64,000 nt of DNA from positions 1-64,000 of the forward strand of contig CAYVIB010000021.1 in assembly GCA_964451365.1 (NCBI GenBank), written 5' to 3'. This document shows positions 42,173 to 50,820 of the stretch, piece by piece. Position numbers and translations under genes: made by a program. This stretch comes from CAYVIB01 sp964451365 (lineage in GTDB: Bacteria > Pseudomonadota > Gammaproteobacteria > Pseudomonadales > Cellvibrionaceae). The notes beneath the pieces are model-generated. The model was not told where the DNA came from, did no database searches, and saw nothing but the letters and a program-made list of their open reading frames with translations. Numbering within the stretch: position 1 is the first letter of the stretch; each line of letters opens with the position of its first letter.

Positions 42173-42934
42173 GGCAAATGGCTTCCCGGAATCGGGGGTT
42201 TGAGAAAAAGGGCGATCATTATAGAGACTGTTGGATAAAAAAAGAACTGGGTTATTGATGCCAGGAAAAGGGGGTTAGATTAAAAAAGATATATAGGAAG
42301 TATATGAGTATATGAATGAAAGAAAGTTTATTGTTTATATGATTTCTAAGGGCGGTGGTTTCTGTGAGTAACCCGGTTTAGGTGTTGTAAATCAGAGCGT
42401 TATGGAAGTGACAACTTCTGTTTAAGTGCTGGCTTAACTGGGTTTAAGCTGCGGACCGGTTGTGGGTGAAAAGACCGGTTATCCAGCGCGGATTTTGGGA
42501 GTGATATTTTTCCCGTTTCATCCCCAGCGGGATTACCAGTTTGTTCGGGCGTGGATACATGGATTATCCAGAGAAATTTTTTTTGCTTTCTTTGCCGAAG
42601 ACATTGTGAGTAAACATTTAATAAAGCTGTTGGTAAATTTTTGATTGCCTGAAGACAAACTATAAAGGTGCGGTTTGGTTGTGGACGGTCTGTTGGGTTG
42701 ATGTGGTTTTCCCGGTAAAAAATAGCGCAAAAATTTTTTAATTTAATTTGATAATTAACAGGTTAAATTGTTTGGAGAGAACACGGATTGTTCAAAATGA
42801 TGGTCATTGTCGGTTTTTCCGGTTGTTTGGTAAAAATCAACCTGAATCTCTCGCCTGCCCCGGCTGAATCAACGTGCTTAACGAAACAGGCGTTAGCGGT
42901 TAAACTGCCCGCCACTGTCGATACCGGAACAACC
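42173..42934. other. intergenic region between mnmG and mntP
   Basis: About 760 bases, AT-rich in the first 450. No gene is supportable. The last 150 bases before mntP can pair in places (GGAGAG near 42772 with CTCTC near 42847, and inverted pieces around 42870-42910), as expected for an mRNA leader. Whether it is the manganese-sensing yybP-ykoY element known ahead of mntP in other Gammaproteobacteria I cannot tell by eye; the canonical GGGGAGUAG is not present. Confidence 0.4.
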
Positions 42935-43504
42935 ATGTCTTTTATTTCAATTATTTTGATCGCCTTTGCCATGTCCATGGACGCGTTTGTTGCGGCTATC
43001 GGTAAGGGCGCCGGTCTCAGGGATCCGCGTCTTACCCAGGCCCTGCGGGTGGGATTGATTTTTGGCGCGATCGAGGCGCTGACGCCGCTGGCGGGATGGG
43101 CGTTGGGCCAGGTGGCGGTGAAGTTTGTGTCGGAGTGGGATCACTGGATTGCTTTTGTCCTGCTGGTGCTGCTGGGCGCGCATATGATTTATGAGGGGTT
43201 AAAGCCTGCTGAAGAGGAGGTTGATGATAAACCGCGACAGCATTCGTTCTGGTTGTTGGCGGCGACGGGGTTTGCCACCAGTATCGATGCGCTGGCAATA
43301 GGCGTCGGCCTGGCTTTTATTGAAGTGAATATTCTCCTGGCGGCGGCGGCCATTGGTATCGCTACTTTTGTGATGGCCACCACCGGTGTCATGCTCGGTC
43401 GTGCCGTTGGCACCATGATTGGAAAAAAAGCGGAAATTTTTGGCGGTTTGGTACTGTTTGCGGTGGGCGCGTCGATACTGTACGAGCACCTGAACGCGGT
43501 TTAG
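42935..43504 (+). CDS. mntP: manganese efflux pump MntP
   Basis: 189 residues from the ATG at 42935; the frame is open upstream to 42788 but that part is not membrane-like and is taken as leader RNA. Six membrane helices with the paired signatures AMSMDAFVAAIGKG and FATSIDALAIGVGLAF, whose aspartates carry the metal. It exports Mn(II). It is convergent with mnmE, with four bases between stops. Confidence 0.93.
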   Translation: MSFISIILIAFAMSMDAFVAAIGKGAGLRDPRLTQALRVGLIFGAIEALTPLAGWALGQVAVKFVSEWDHWIAFVLLVLLGAHMIYEGLKPAEEEVDDKPRQHSFWLLAATGFATSIDALAIGVGLAFIEVNILLAAAAIGIATFVMATTGVMLGRAVGTMIGKKAEIFGGLVLFAVGASILYEHLNAV

Positions 43505-43508
43505 TGCA

Positions 43509-44864
43509 TTACTTTCCGATACAAAAACTGGCGAAAATTTTTCCCAGCAGGTCGTCGGGCGTGAATTTACCGGTAATTTCTTCCAGGGCGTTCTGTGCCT
43601 GGCGAAGGTCCTCGGCCAGCAACTCCCCCGCTCCGTATTCTTCCAGTTGGCGTTTGCCGTTTAGCAGGTTTTGCCGCGCGGCTTCAATGGCGACGATATG
43701 CCGGCGGCGGGCAGAAAAGCCGCCTTCGGTAGTGCCGTCAAATCCCATTACCCGTTTAAGATGTTGCTGCAGGGTTTCCAGGCCTAAACCGGATTTGGCG
43801 GAAATTGCCATTTCGGCGAAATTGGTTTCTTTCTCTTTAATCTTAAAGCCGCTTTCGTCGATTTTGTTATAAAGTACCGTCAGCTTGCCGCGCGTTATTT
43901 GGTTTTCAATCAGCTCTTTCCAATGAGACCGAACCGGTAGCTGGCCCGGATCGGAGGTATCCACCACCAGCAGTATCCGGTCGGCTTCGTTGATTTCCTT
44001 CCACGCCCGTTCAATGCCGATTTTCTCCACCTGGTCGGGGCTTTCGCGCAGGCCGGCGGTATCGATAATGTGCAGTGGCATGCCGTCGATATGAATATGC
44101 TCACGCAGCACGTCGCGGGTAGTGCCGGCGATATCCGTCACTATCGCCACATCTTTTTGTGCCAGGGCGTTGAGCAGGCTGGATTTACCGGCATTTGGCC
44201 GGCCAGCGATGACTACTTTCATTCCTTCCTTTATCAGGGCACCTTGTTGCGCGGCGTGCAGAACCGTCTCCACTTGCCGGACAATTGTCTCCAGGTCACG
44301 GGCAACCTTGCCATCGGAGAGGAAGTCAATCTCCTCCTCCGGAAAGTCGATGGCGGATTCCACATACATGCGCAGATGGATCAAGGCTTCAACCAGGCTA
44401 TCGATCTTCGAGGAAAATTCACCTTTCAGGGAATTGATAGCCTGTTTGGCCGCCTGGGTGGAACTGGCCTCGATCAGGTCGGCGATGGCTTCCGCCTGGG
44501 CCAGATCCAGTTTGTCGTTGAGAAAGGCGCGCTCGGAAAATTCGCCTGGCCTGGCAAGCCGGGCGCCGGCCTTGATCACTTCCGACAACAGCAGGTCGAG
44601 AATCACCGGGCCGCCGTGGCCCTGGAGTTCCAACACGTCTTCGCCGGTGAAGGAGTGTGGGTTGGGGAAAAAGAGCGCTATGCCCTGGTCGATCAATTCA
44701 TTGGCCAGGCTGTAAAAACCGGTGTAGTCCGCCAGACGCGGTTTGGGAATGTGGTGCAGAATTTTTTTCGCGATTTCGCGACAGCTGGACCCCGATACCC
44801 GCACGATACCGACACCTCCGCGACCGGGCGCCGTGGCAACCGCTGCGATGGTGTCGGTGGCCAT
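43509..44864 (-). CDS. mnmE: tRNA modification GTPase MnmE
   Basis: 451 residues. N-terminal tetrahydrofolate-binding domain (TIAAVATAPGRGGVGIVRVSG), G1 GRPNAGKSSLLN, switch region DIAGTTRDVLRE and DTAGLRES, and C-terminal FCIGK with the family's catalytic cysteine. Partner of MnmG in U34 modification. Five bases downstream of yidC on the same strand. Confidence 0.97.
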   Translation of the reverse strand: MATDTIAAVATAPGRGGVGIVRVSGSSCREIAKKILHHIPKPRLADYTGFYSLANELIDQGIALFFPNPHSFTGEDVLELQGHGGPVILDLLLSEVIKAGARLARPGEFSERAFLNDKLDLAQAEAIADLIEASSTQAAKQAINSLKGEFSSKIDSLVEALIHLRMYVESAIDFPEEEIDFLSDGKVARDLETIVRQVETVLHAAQQGALIKEGMKVVIAGRPNAGKSSLLNALAQKDVAIVTDIAGTTRDVLREHIHIDGMPLHIIDTAGLRESPDQVEKIGIERAWKEINEADRILLVVDTSDPGQLPVRSHWKELIENQITRGKLTVLYNKIDESGFKIKEKETNFAEMAISAKSGLGLETLQQHLKRVMGFDGTTEGGFSARRRHIVAIEAARQNLLNGKRQLEEYGAGELLAEDLRQAQNALEEITGKFTPDDLLGKIFASFCIGK

Positions 44865-44869
44865 GTTAT

Positions 44870-46561
44870 TTACTCTTTCTCTATCTGCTTGGTGATAATG
44901 TACTGCTGGGTAATGGAGAGTGTGTTGTTCACCACCCAGTACAATACCAGGCCGGCCGGGAAAAATGCCATGAAAGCAGTGAAGAAAATCGGCATCATTT
45001 GCATCACCCGGGCCTGCATGGGGTCGGTTGGTGCCGGTGAGAGTTTTTGCTGGATGAACATGGTCACACCCATGATCAACGGCAAAACGAAATATGGGTC
45101 CTTTACGCTCAGGTCATCGATCCACAAAAAGAATGGCGCGTGCCGTAAGTCAACGCTTTCCATCAACACCCAGTAGAGAGCGATAAACACCGGCATCTGC
45201 AGCAGGATCGGCAAACATCCGCCCAATGGATTCACCTTTTCCTTTTTATAAAGTTGCATCAGTTCCTTCGACATGCGCTGGCGGTCGTCGCCATAGCGTT
45301 CCTTCAATTCCTGCATCATCGGTTGTAGTTTGCGCATCTTCGCCATGGAGCGGAAACTCATGGCGGAGGGATAGAAAAAGATCAGTTTTACCAGGCACGT
45401 CAACAGAATAATGGCCACGCCCCAGTTGCCCACAATGTCGTGAATAAACTCCAGCGCGATAAACAGCGGTTTGCCAATAAACCAAAGCCAGCCGAAATCC
45501 AGGGTCAGCGCCAAGTGGTCGGAAATTTCGGTAAGTGTTTCCAGGTTTTTCGGTCCCGCGTAAAACTTACTGCCGATAGTGCCGGTTGAACCGGGGGCAA
45601 TGCTGACTGGCTCGCTGGTAAATCCGAGCAGGTAAATATCCTGTCCCTGGGTTTTGCGCAGGTAATAATTGTTGTTTAACTCTTCATCGGGAATCCAGGC
45701 GCTGACAAAGTAATGCTGGACCATGGCGATCCAGCCGCCCTGTTTCGTAATTTTGAAGGACTCGTCGGCAATATCGTCAAAGCTGAATTTTTTGTAGTTG
45801 GTGTCGGGGGTGGTAATTGCCGCGCCGAGGAAAGGAGCCATACCAAAGCCGGATTCAGTGCGCGGCTTGTGCGAGTCCCTTTTGATCTGGCCGTAAAGGT
45901 TTGCGGTCCAGGGACTGTCGCTATTATTGGTGACGACGTATTCAATGTCGATCAGGTATGAATTCCGGTTAAAGTTGTACCGCTTGATGATTTCGGCTTC
46001 ATCCTGCCGCAGGTATAAATCGACCACCAGTTTGTCCTGGTCTTCACCGAGCGTATAGGATGTCTTGGCGGTTTTAAATACTGGCCGGCCTTTGCCTTTG
46101 GTGTCGGTACCGTCAGGTCCCACCAGTCCGGACTGGGCAATATAAATCGTCGACTGAGTGCGGTTGAGCAGAACAAAAGGTTCTTCGGGAGTATCGAGTT
46201 CGGCGTAATGTTCCGGCAGGGCAACTTTGACAATATCTCCGCCGAGGGTATCGATGGTGACTTCGAGCACATCCGTCGAAACGTTGATTAGTTGCGCGGC
46301 TGTTGCGGACGCTTGCTCCGGTTCAGTGGTTTCGCCTTCGGACGGCGCGTTTGGAATGTCGCTTACACTTTCATTCCGGGGAGCGGCTTGTGGTATGTTG
46401 TCGGATTCAGGAGAAACGGGTTGTTGTATTGTGGAGGTGACTGTTTCTCCGGATCCCGCCTGCAACTCGATCTGGCGTTCCTGAAATTCGTTCCAGCGGA
46501 TTAATAAAAGAAAGCTGACGACCAAAATCGCCCCAATCAATGAGTTGCGTAGCCAATTCAT
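44870..46561 (-). CDS. yidC: membrane protein insertase YidC
   Basis: 563 residues. Begins with a membrane anchor (NWLRNSLIGAILVVSFLLLI), a low-complexity region rich in Ser, Pro, Gln and Glu, the periplasmic beta-sandwich, then five membrane helices with KLIFFYPSAMSFRSMAKM and LPILLQMPVFIALYWVLMES. Inserts membrane proteins alone or with SecYEG, including the ATP synthase c subunit encoded in this window. Confidence 0.97.
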   Translation of the reverse strand: MNWLRNSLIGAILVVSFLLLIRWNEFQERQIELQAGSGETVTSTIQQPVSPESDNIPQAAPRNESVSDIPNAPSEGETTEPEQASATAAQLINVSTDVLEVTIDTLGGDIVKVALPEHYAELDTPEEPFVLLNRTQSTIYIAQSGLVGPDGTDTKGKGRPVFKTAKTSYTLGEDQDKLVVDLYLRQDEAEIIKRYNFNRNSYLIDIEYVVTNNSDSPWTANLYGQIKRDSHKPRTESGFGMAPFLGAAITTPDTNYKKFSFDDIADESFKITKQGGWIAMVQHYFVSAWIPDEELNNNYYLRKTQGQDIYLLGFTSEPVSIAPGSTGTIGSKFYAGPKNLETLTEISDHLALTLDFGWLWFIGKPLFIALEFIHDIVGNWGVAIILLTCLVKLIFFYPSAMSFRSMAKMRKLQPMMQELKERYGDDRQRMSKELMQLYKKEKVNPLGGCLPILLQMPVFIALYWVLMESVDLRHAPFFLWIDDLSVKDPYFVLPLIMGVTMFIQQKLSPAPTDPMQARVMQMMPIFFTAFMAFFPAGLVLYWVVNNTLSITQQYIITKQIEKE

Positions 46562-46587
46562 AGTGGAAAGTTACCGTTATCTTGAGT

Positions 46588-46857
46588 TCAGAATTTTTTG
46601 GTTGAATCCGGCACCGGATCGTATCCGCCAGAATGCCAGGGATGACATTTGGACAGGCGCCTTAAAGACAAATAAAGGCCCCTGGCGATACCATGTTCAA
46701 TAATGGCCTGTTCCGCATAATGCGAGCAGGTGGGTTCAAACCGACAACGCGGCCCCAACAACGGACTGATGAAAAAGCGATAAAAACGCACGGGCAGTAA
46801 CGTGACTGCAATCAACCGGCTTTTGCGTTGCTTGCCTTTTTGGCAACACGTTTCCAT
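46588..46857 (-). CDS. yidD: membrane protein insertion efficiency factor YidD
   Basis: 89 residues. The family signature FISPLLGPRCRFEPTCSHYA with three cysteines, ending HPWHSGGYDPVP. A small amphipathic factor thought to aid YidC. Its start overlaps the end of rnpA by 46 bases in a different frame, the usual arrangement. Confidence 0.95.
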   Translation of the reverse strand: METCCQKGKQRKSRLIAVTLLPVRFYRFFISPLLGPRCRFEPTCSHYAEQAIIEHGIARGLYLSLRRLSKCHPWHSGGYDPVPDSTKKF

Positions 46858-47192
46858 AGGTCGTTGAGAATATCGTGGATTTCAGCGTTGTTAAGGGTAT
46901 CGGCCCCCCGCCGGGCCAGCACTATAGCATCTATTGCAGGTAGATGGTGCTGTTTGCAACGGAAAGACTCGCGAATTAGACGTTTGAGCCGGTTGCGGTT
47001 CACTGCCCGGGAAACATTTTTTTTGGCAATCACAAGACCGAGCCGGGGATGGTCCAGGGTGTTGGAGCGCGAGAGGATCAGGAACTGGGGATGAGAAGCT
47101 CGGAAAGGAGCGTCGTCGAATACGGCGGTAAAGTCGCTGGAGTGAAGCAGGCGGTCGGCTTTTGTAAGCGAAAAACCTTTTTCGAACCCCAC
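46812..47192 (-). CDS. rnpA: ribonuclease P protein component
   Basis: 126 residues. The RNR signature VNRNRLKRLIRESFR and the N-terminal LTKADRLLHSSDFTAVF are present. Works with the RNase P RNA to mature tRNA 5' ends. The RNA gene itself was not found in this window. Confidence 0.97.
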   Translation of the reverse strand: MGFEKGFSLTKADRLLHSSDFTAVFDDAPFRASHPQFLILSRSNTLDHPRLGLVIAKKNVSRAVNRNRLKRLIRESFRCKQHHLPAIDAIVLARRGADTLNNAEIHDILNDLWKRVAKKASNAKAG

Positions 47193-47268
47193 GCTGGTGA
47201 CTCCAGCAACTTAATGCCTGTCTGAAAATTAAAACGGCGGCGGATAATACGGTGCGAAATAAATCGAC

Positions 47269-47403
47269 TTAGGCGGCAAGTTGCTTGCGGCCTTTTGCGC
47301 GGCGGCGAGCCAGTACTTTGCGGCCGTTCTTGGTGGCCATGCGTGCGCGGAAACCATGGTTGCGTTTGCGTTTCAATACACTTGGTTGAAAGGTTCTTTT
47401 CAT
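47269..47403 (-). CDS. rpmH: 50S ribosomal protein L34
   Basis: 44 residues, too short for usual ORF cut-offs: MKRTFQPSVLKRKRNHGFRA at the start, then MATKNGRKVLARRRAKGRK. This is a near-invariant L34 sequence. It lies 76 bases upstream of rnpA, the usual neighbour. Upstream lies the probable replication origin. Confidence 0.98.
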   Translation of the reverse strand: MKRTFQPSVLKRKRNHGFRARMATKNGRKVLARRRAKGRKQLAA

Positions 47404-47695
47404 TCCAGTTGCCTGCTTGCTTGTCGTTGATTCCGAGTATGGTTCTGGCGATTCCTACCGGAATGCCCTTGAGGACGCGCGATTCTATAGAAAACGCCTG
47501 CCAAAAGCAACGAAGGAAAATAATAAAAAATTCTTGGGAAAGCAGTTTTAAAAAGGGATCGAACAAATAACCTTAAGGCATATTTCTAAGTACCTGTTTC
47601 ATAAGAAGCTTTAAGGTGGAAGAAATATGCCGGCGGCGGTGTTTTTCAAGTTTTGCCCGCTCCGCAAACAAATTACCCATACTATATACACAAGT

Positions 47696-47704
47696 TTATC
47701 CACA
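47696..47704 (+). promoter_or_regulatory. DnaA box
   Basis: TTATCCACA, a perfect match to the consensus, in the rpmH-dnaA gap. Confidence 0.85.
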
Positions 47705-47833
47705 TTAATAACGGTTTACGCGGACTTCCCGTAGTTATACAATGCGCTTCTTCAAGTTTTTCCCATTACATAAAAAAAACCAGTATAAATAGGCGCTTAT
47801 AAAGTTGTTTTTTTGCGTTTGGAAGTACTTTTC

Positions 47834-47842
47834 TGTGGATAA
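47834..47842 (-). promoter_or_regulatory. DnaA box
   Basis: TTATCCACA on the minus strand, a perfect match, 130 bases from the first and facing it. Confidence 0.85.
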
Positions 47843-48089
47843 GATAAATATAAGGGACTAGACTTGCCATTTCTGTTAATAGAAATGGCACAAAAAACAA
47901 CATTTTTTACTTAATGCATATTTTGCATGTCCCCAACTGAATCAAGTACGGATTTTTGCGTTGTTTAAGCACAATGCCTCGCCGTCTTTTGATTTAGGGG
48001 TTCTGAAAAGCAAAATCTTACAGCCGGGGACAGTCAGCATTTGAGAAGGCTGGCCAATAAGAACTGAATAAATCGTTGGAGTATAAGGA

Positions 48090-49640
48090 TTGCCTGAATC
48101 AACCTGGAATCAATGTATCTCTTATTTACAGGACGAGCTGCCTGCACAGCAGTTTAATACCTGGATAAGGCCACTGCGAGTGGAAGAGTCCTCTGAAAAT
48201 GTACTGCGTTTACTGGCACCGAACCGTTTCGTGCTGGATTGGGTAAATGACAAGTTTCGCGATCGTATACAGGAGCTGCTGAACGGGATTGCAGAGGATG
48301 GGCTGAAGCGTCTCGAAATTGCCGTTGCGGAGCGCCGCGGTGCCGGTTTTCAACAGTTATCCTCCGGCGCAAGCCGGAATGCGCCGGAACCGCCTCGTCC
48401 GGTTGGCGTACCTGCCCCGCCCGCTCCGACCTTCGGTCGTTACGGTAACGACTATATCAGTGAACCGGATGAACCGTCGTTCGAGGAGCAGCAGTACGCC
48501 AATGGAAAATCATTGCTGGATGGCAATGACATATTATCCGCCCGGGAGTTCGGTGACGGAGGAGCCAGGCCGGTTGTTGCGAAGTTTGACCGCAAGGACG
48601 TGGAGGGTGGCATTCAGCACAAGAGTAATCTTAATGCCGGTTTTGTCTTCGATAACTTCGTAGTGGGTAAGTCGAACCAGCTCGGTCTGGCGGCGGCTAC
48701 CCAGGTGGCGGAAAATCCCGGCGGTTCCTACAATCCGCTTTTTATATATGGGGGTGTGGGTCTGGGTAAAACCCATTTGATGCACGCGGTGGGTAACGCG
48801 CTTTTGCAACGCAAGCCGGGCGCGAAGGTGGTGTACCTGCATTCCGAACGTTTTGTGGCGGATATGGTAAAGGCGTTGCAGTTGAATGCCATTAATGATT
48901 TCAAGCGTTACTATCGTTCCGTCGATGCCCTGTTGATTGACGATATCCAGTTTTTTGCCGGTAAAGAGCGCTCCCAGGAAGAATTTTTCCATACTTTCAA
49001 CGCCCTGCTTGAGGGCGGCCAGCAGATAATTCTCACTTGCGATCGGTATCCAAAAGAAATTAACGGGCTGGAAGAAAGGCTGAAATCCCGCTTTGGCTGG
49101 GGCTTGACTGTCGCTATTGAACCACCGGAACTGGAAACCCGGGTGGCCATTCTGAAGCGAAAAGCGGACCAGGCGGCTATGCACCTGCCGAACGACGCCG
49201 CGTTTTTTATTGCCCAACGTATTCGTTCGAATGTGCGCGAACTGGAAGGTGCGTTAAAGCGCGTAATAGCCAACGCGCATTTTACCGGTCGGGAAATTTC
49301 GGTTGAGCTGGTGCGAGAGGCACTTAAAGACCTTCTGGCGTTGCAGGATCGCCTGGTGAGCATTGATAATATACAGCGCGTGGTGGCGGAGTATTATAAA
49401 ATCAAGGTTTCGGATCTCCACTCCAAACGACGCAGCCGGTCCGTCGCCCGCCCAAGACAGGTAGCGATGTATCTGGCGAAGGATTTAACGCATCACAGCC
49501 TGCCGGAAATCGGCGATGCGTTCGGGGGACGGGACCACACTACCGTTCTGCATGCGTGCCGGAAAATCAAGGAACTGCTCGAATCCGATGCGGATATCCG
49601 GGAAGATGTAAAAAACCTGTTGCGCACCTTAACAACCTAA
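48090..49640 (+). CDS. dnaA: chromosomal replication initiator DnaA (TTG start)
   Basis: 516 residues. Domain I (about 1-80, WNQCISYLQDELPAQQFNTW), a linker rich in Pro and Arg, the AAA+ domain with Walker A GGVGLGKTH and Walker B VDALLIDDIQFF, and a C-terminal box-binding domain with DHTTVLHACRKI. The start is TTG at 48090, with GGAG eight bases upstream; no ATG or GTG fits the N-terminus. A TTG start may limit DnaA production. First gene of dnaA-dnaN-recF-gyrB. Confidence 0.97.
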   Translation: MPESTWNQCISYLQDELPAQQFNTWIRPLRVEESSENVLRLLAPNRFVLDWVNDKFRDRIQELLNGIAEDGLKRLEIAVAERRGAGFQQLSSGASRNAPEPPRPVGVPAPPAPTFGRYGNDYISEPDEPSFEEQQYANGKSLLDGNDILSAREFGDGGARPVVAKFDRKDVEGGIQHKSNLNAGFVFDNFVVGKSNQLGLAAATQVAENPGGSYNPLFIYGGVGLGKTHLMHAVGNALLQRKPGAKVVYLHSERFVADMVKALQLNAINDFKRYYRSVDALLIDDIQFFAGKERSQEEFFHTFNALLEGGQQIILTCDRYPKEINGLEERLKSRFGWGLTVAIEPPELETRVAILKRKADQAAMHLPNDAAFFIAQRIRSNVRELEGALKRVIANAHFTGREISVELVREALKDLLALQDRLVSIDNIQRVVAEYYKIKVSDLHSKRRSRSVARPRQVAMYLAKDLTHHSLPEIGDAFGGRDHTTVLHACRKIKELLESDADIREDVKNLLRTLTT

Positions 49641-49686
49641 TTCCAAAGTTCGATTCTGGAATCATCACTTTATAAAGAGTAAATAA

Positions 49687-50790
49687 ATGAAATTTTCCGT
49701 TTCGCGTGAGATTATTTTGAAGCCGCTGCAACTGGTAGCGGGCGTTGTTGAACGTCGCCAGACCCTGCCGGTATTGGCCAATGTGCTGATTGTGCTTGAG
49801 GGTAACCAGCTTTCCCTTACCGGTACTGACCTGGAAGTGGAAATTGTGGGGCGGGTACAGTTGGAAAATGCCGGTTCCGACGGCGAAATTACCGTACCAG
49901 CGAAGAAGTTGGTGGATATCTGCCGCGCGCTGCCGGACGACTCCAAAATCGATTTTTCCCTCGACGACCAGAAAGTAACGGTAAAAAGTGGCCGCAGCCG
50001 GTTCACCCTTTCCACCCTTGCCGCCAGCGAGTTTCCTTCCGTGGAACAGGGAGCCAATGACTTTTCCTTTAATTGCGAACAGAAAGAAGTGAAGCGGTTG
50101 ATCGAACGGACCAGTTTTGCCATGGCCCAGCAGGATGTGCGCTACTACCTCAACGGCATGTTGTGGGAAGTTCGCCCCCAGGCGCTGCGCGTGGTTTCCA
50201 CCGACGGACATCGTTTGGCCATGTGCACCCGCCCGGTAAATGTGGATGTGAGTGAGGTGGTCCAGGCGATTCTGCCGCGCAAAGGAGTAATCGAACTCTC
50301 CCGCCTGCTTAATGACAGCGATGAAACGGTAGAGCTGACGCTGGGTCCGAGCCATATTCGTGCAACCACGGCGGAATTTACTTTTACATCGAAGCTCGTG
50401 GACGGAAAGTTTCCGGACTACGAACGCGTGTTGCCAAAAGGGGGTGACAAAATTGTGATCGGTGATCGGGCGGAGTTGAAGCAGGCTTTTGCCCGGACGG
50501 CCATTCTTTCGAATGAAAAATATCGCGGTGTGCGACTGTTGCTTGAGACCGGCCAGTTGACGCTGGTGGCTAACAACCCTGAGCAGGAGGAAGCGGAGGA
50601 GCAGGTTGCGGTGGATTATGCCGGCGATAGCATGGAGGTGGGCTTTAATGTCAGCTATCTGCAGGACGTAACCAATGTGCTGAGCTCGGAAAATATCAAA
50701 ATTACCCTGTCGGATTCCAATAGCAGTGCCCTATTGGAAGAGCCGGAAAGTTCGGATTCCGCCTATGTTGTTATGCCAATGCGGCTCTAA
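49687..50790 (+). CDS. dnaN: DNA polymerase III beta sliding clamp
   Basis: 367 residues, the standard clamp length. Begins MKFSVSREIILKPLQLVAGV and ends with the conserved AYVVMPMRL. Three repeated clamp folds. Located 46 bases after dnaA. Confidence 0.98.
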   Translation: MKFSVSREIILKPLQLVAGVVERRQTLPVLANVLIVLEGNQLSLTGTDLEVEIVGRVQLENAGSDGEITVPAKKLVDICRALPDDSKIDFSLDDQKVTVKSGRSRFTLSTLAASEFPSVEQGANDFSFNCEQKEVKRLIERTSFAMAQQDVRYYLNGMLWEVRPQALRVVSTDGHRLAMCTRPVNVDVSEVVQAILPRKGVIELSRLLNDSDETVELTLGPSHIRATTAEFTFTSKLVDGKFPDYERVLPKGGDKIVIGDRAELKQAFARTAILSNEKYRGVRLLLETGQLTLVANNPEQEEAEEQVAVDYAGDSMEVGFNVSYLQDVTNVLSSENIKITLSDSNSSALLEEPESSDSAYVVMPMRL

Positions 50791-50820
50791 CACAATATCT
50801 GGTGTTTCTCTCCCTATTAG

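Larger units (their letters stand above)
47570..48080 (+). other. probable chromosomal origin (oriC)
   Basis: About 500 bases of AT-rich non-coding DNA between rpmH and dnaA, the place of oriC in Pseudomonas-like genomes. It contains two perfect DnaA boxes (TTATCCACA at 47696-47704 on plus and at 47834-47842 on minus), a weaker TTATACAAT near 47736, and an A/T-rich block between 47765 and 47860 that could be the unwinding element. The dnaA promoter probably lies within. Confidence 0.75.

Noticed and set aside
42788..42934. Forty-nine-residue N-terminal extension of MntP
   Set aside because: MntP is about 190 residues and starts with a membrane helix; the extension is not membrane-like and probably is leader RNA.
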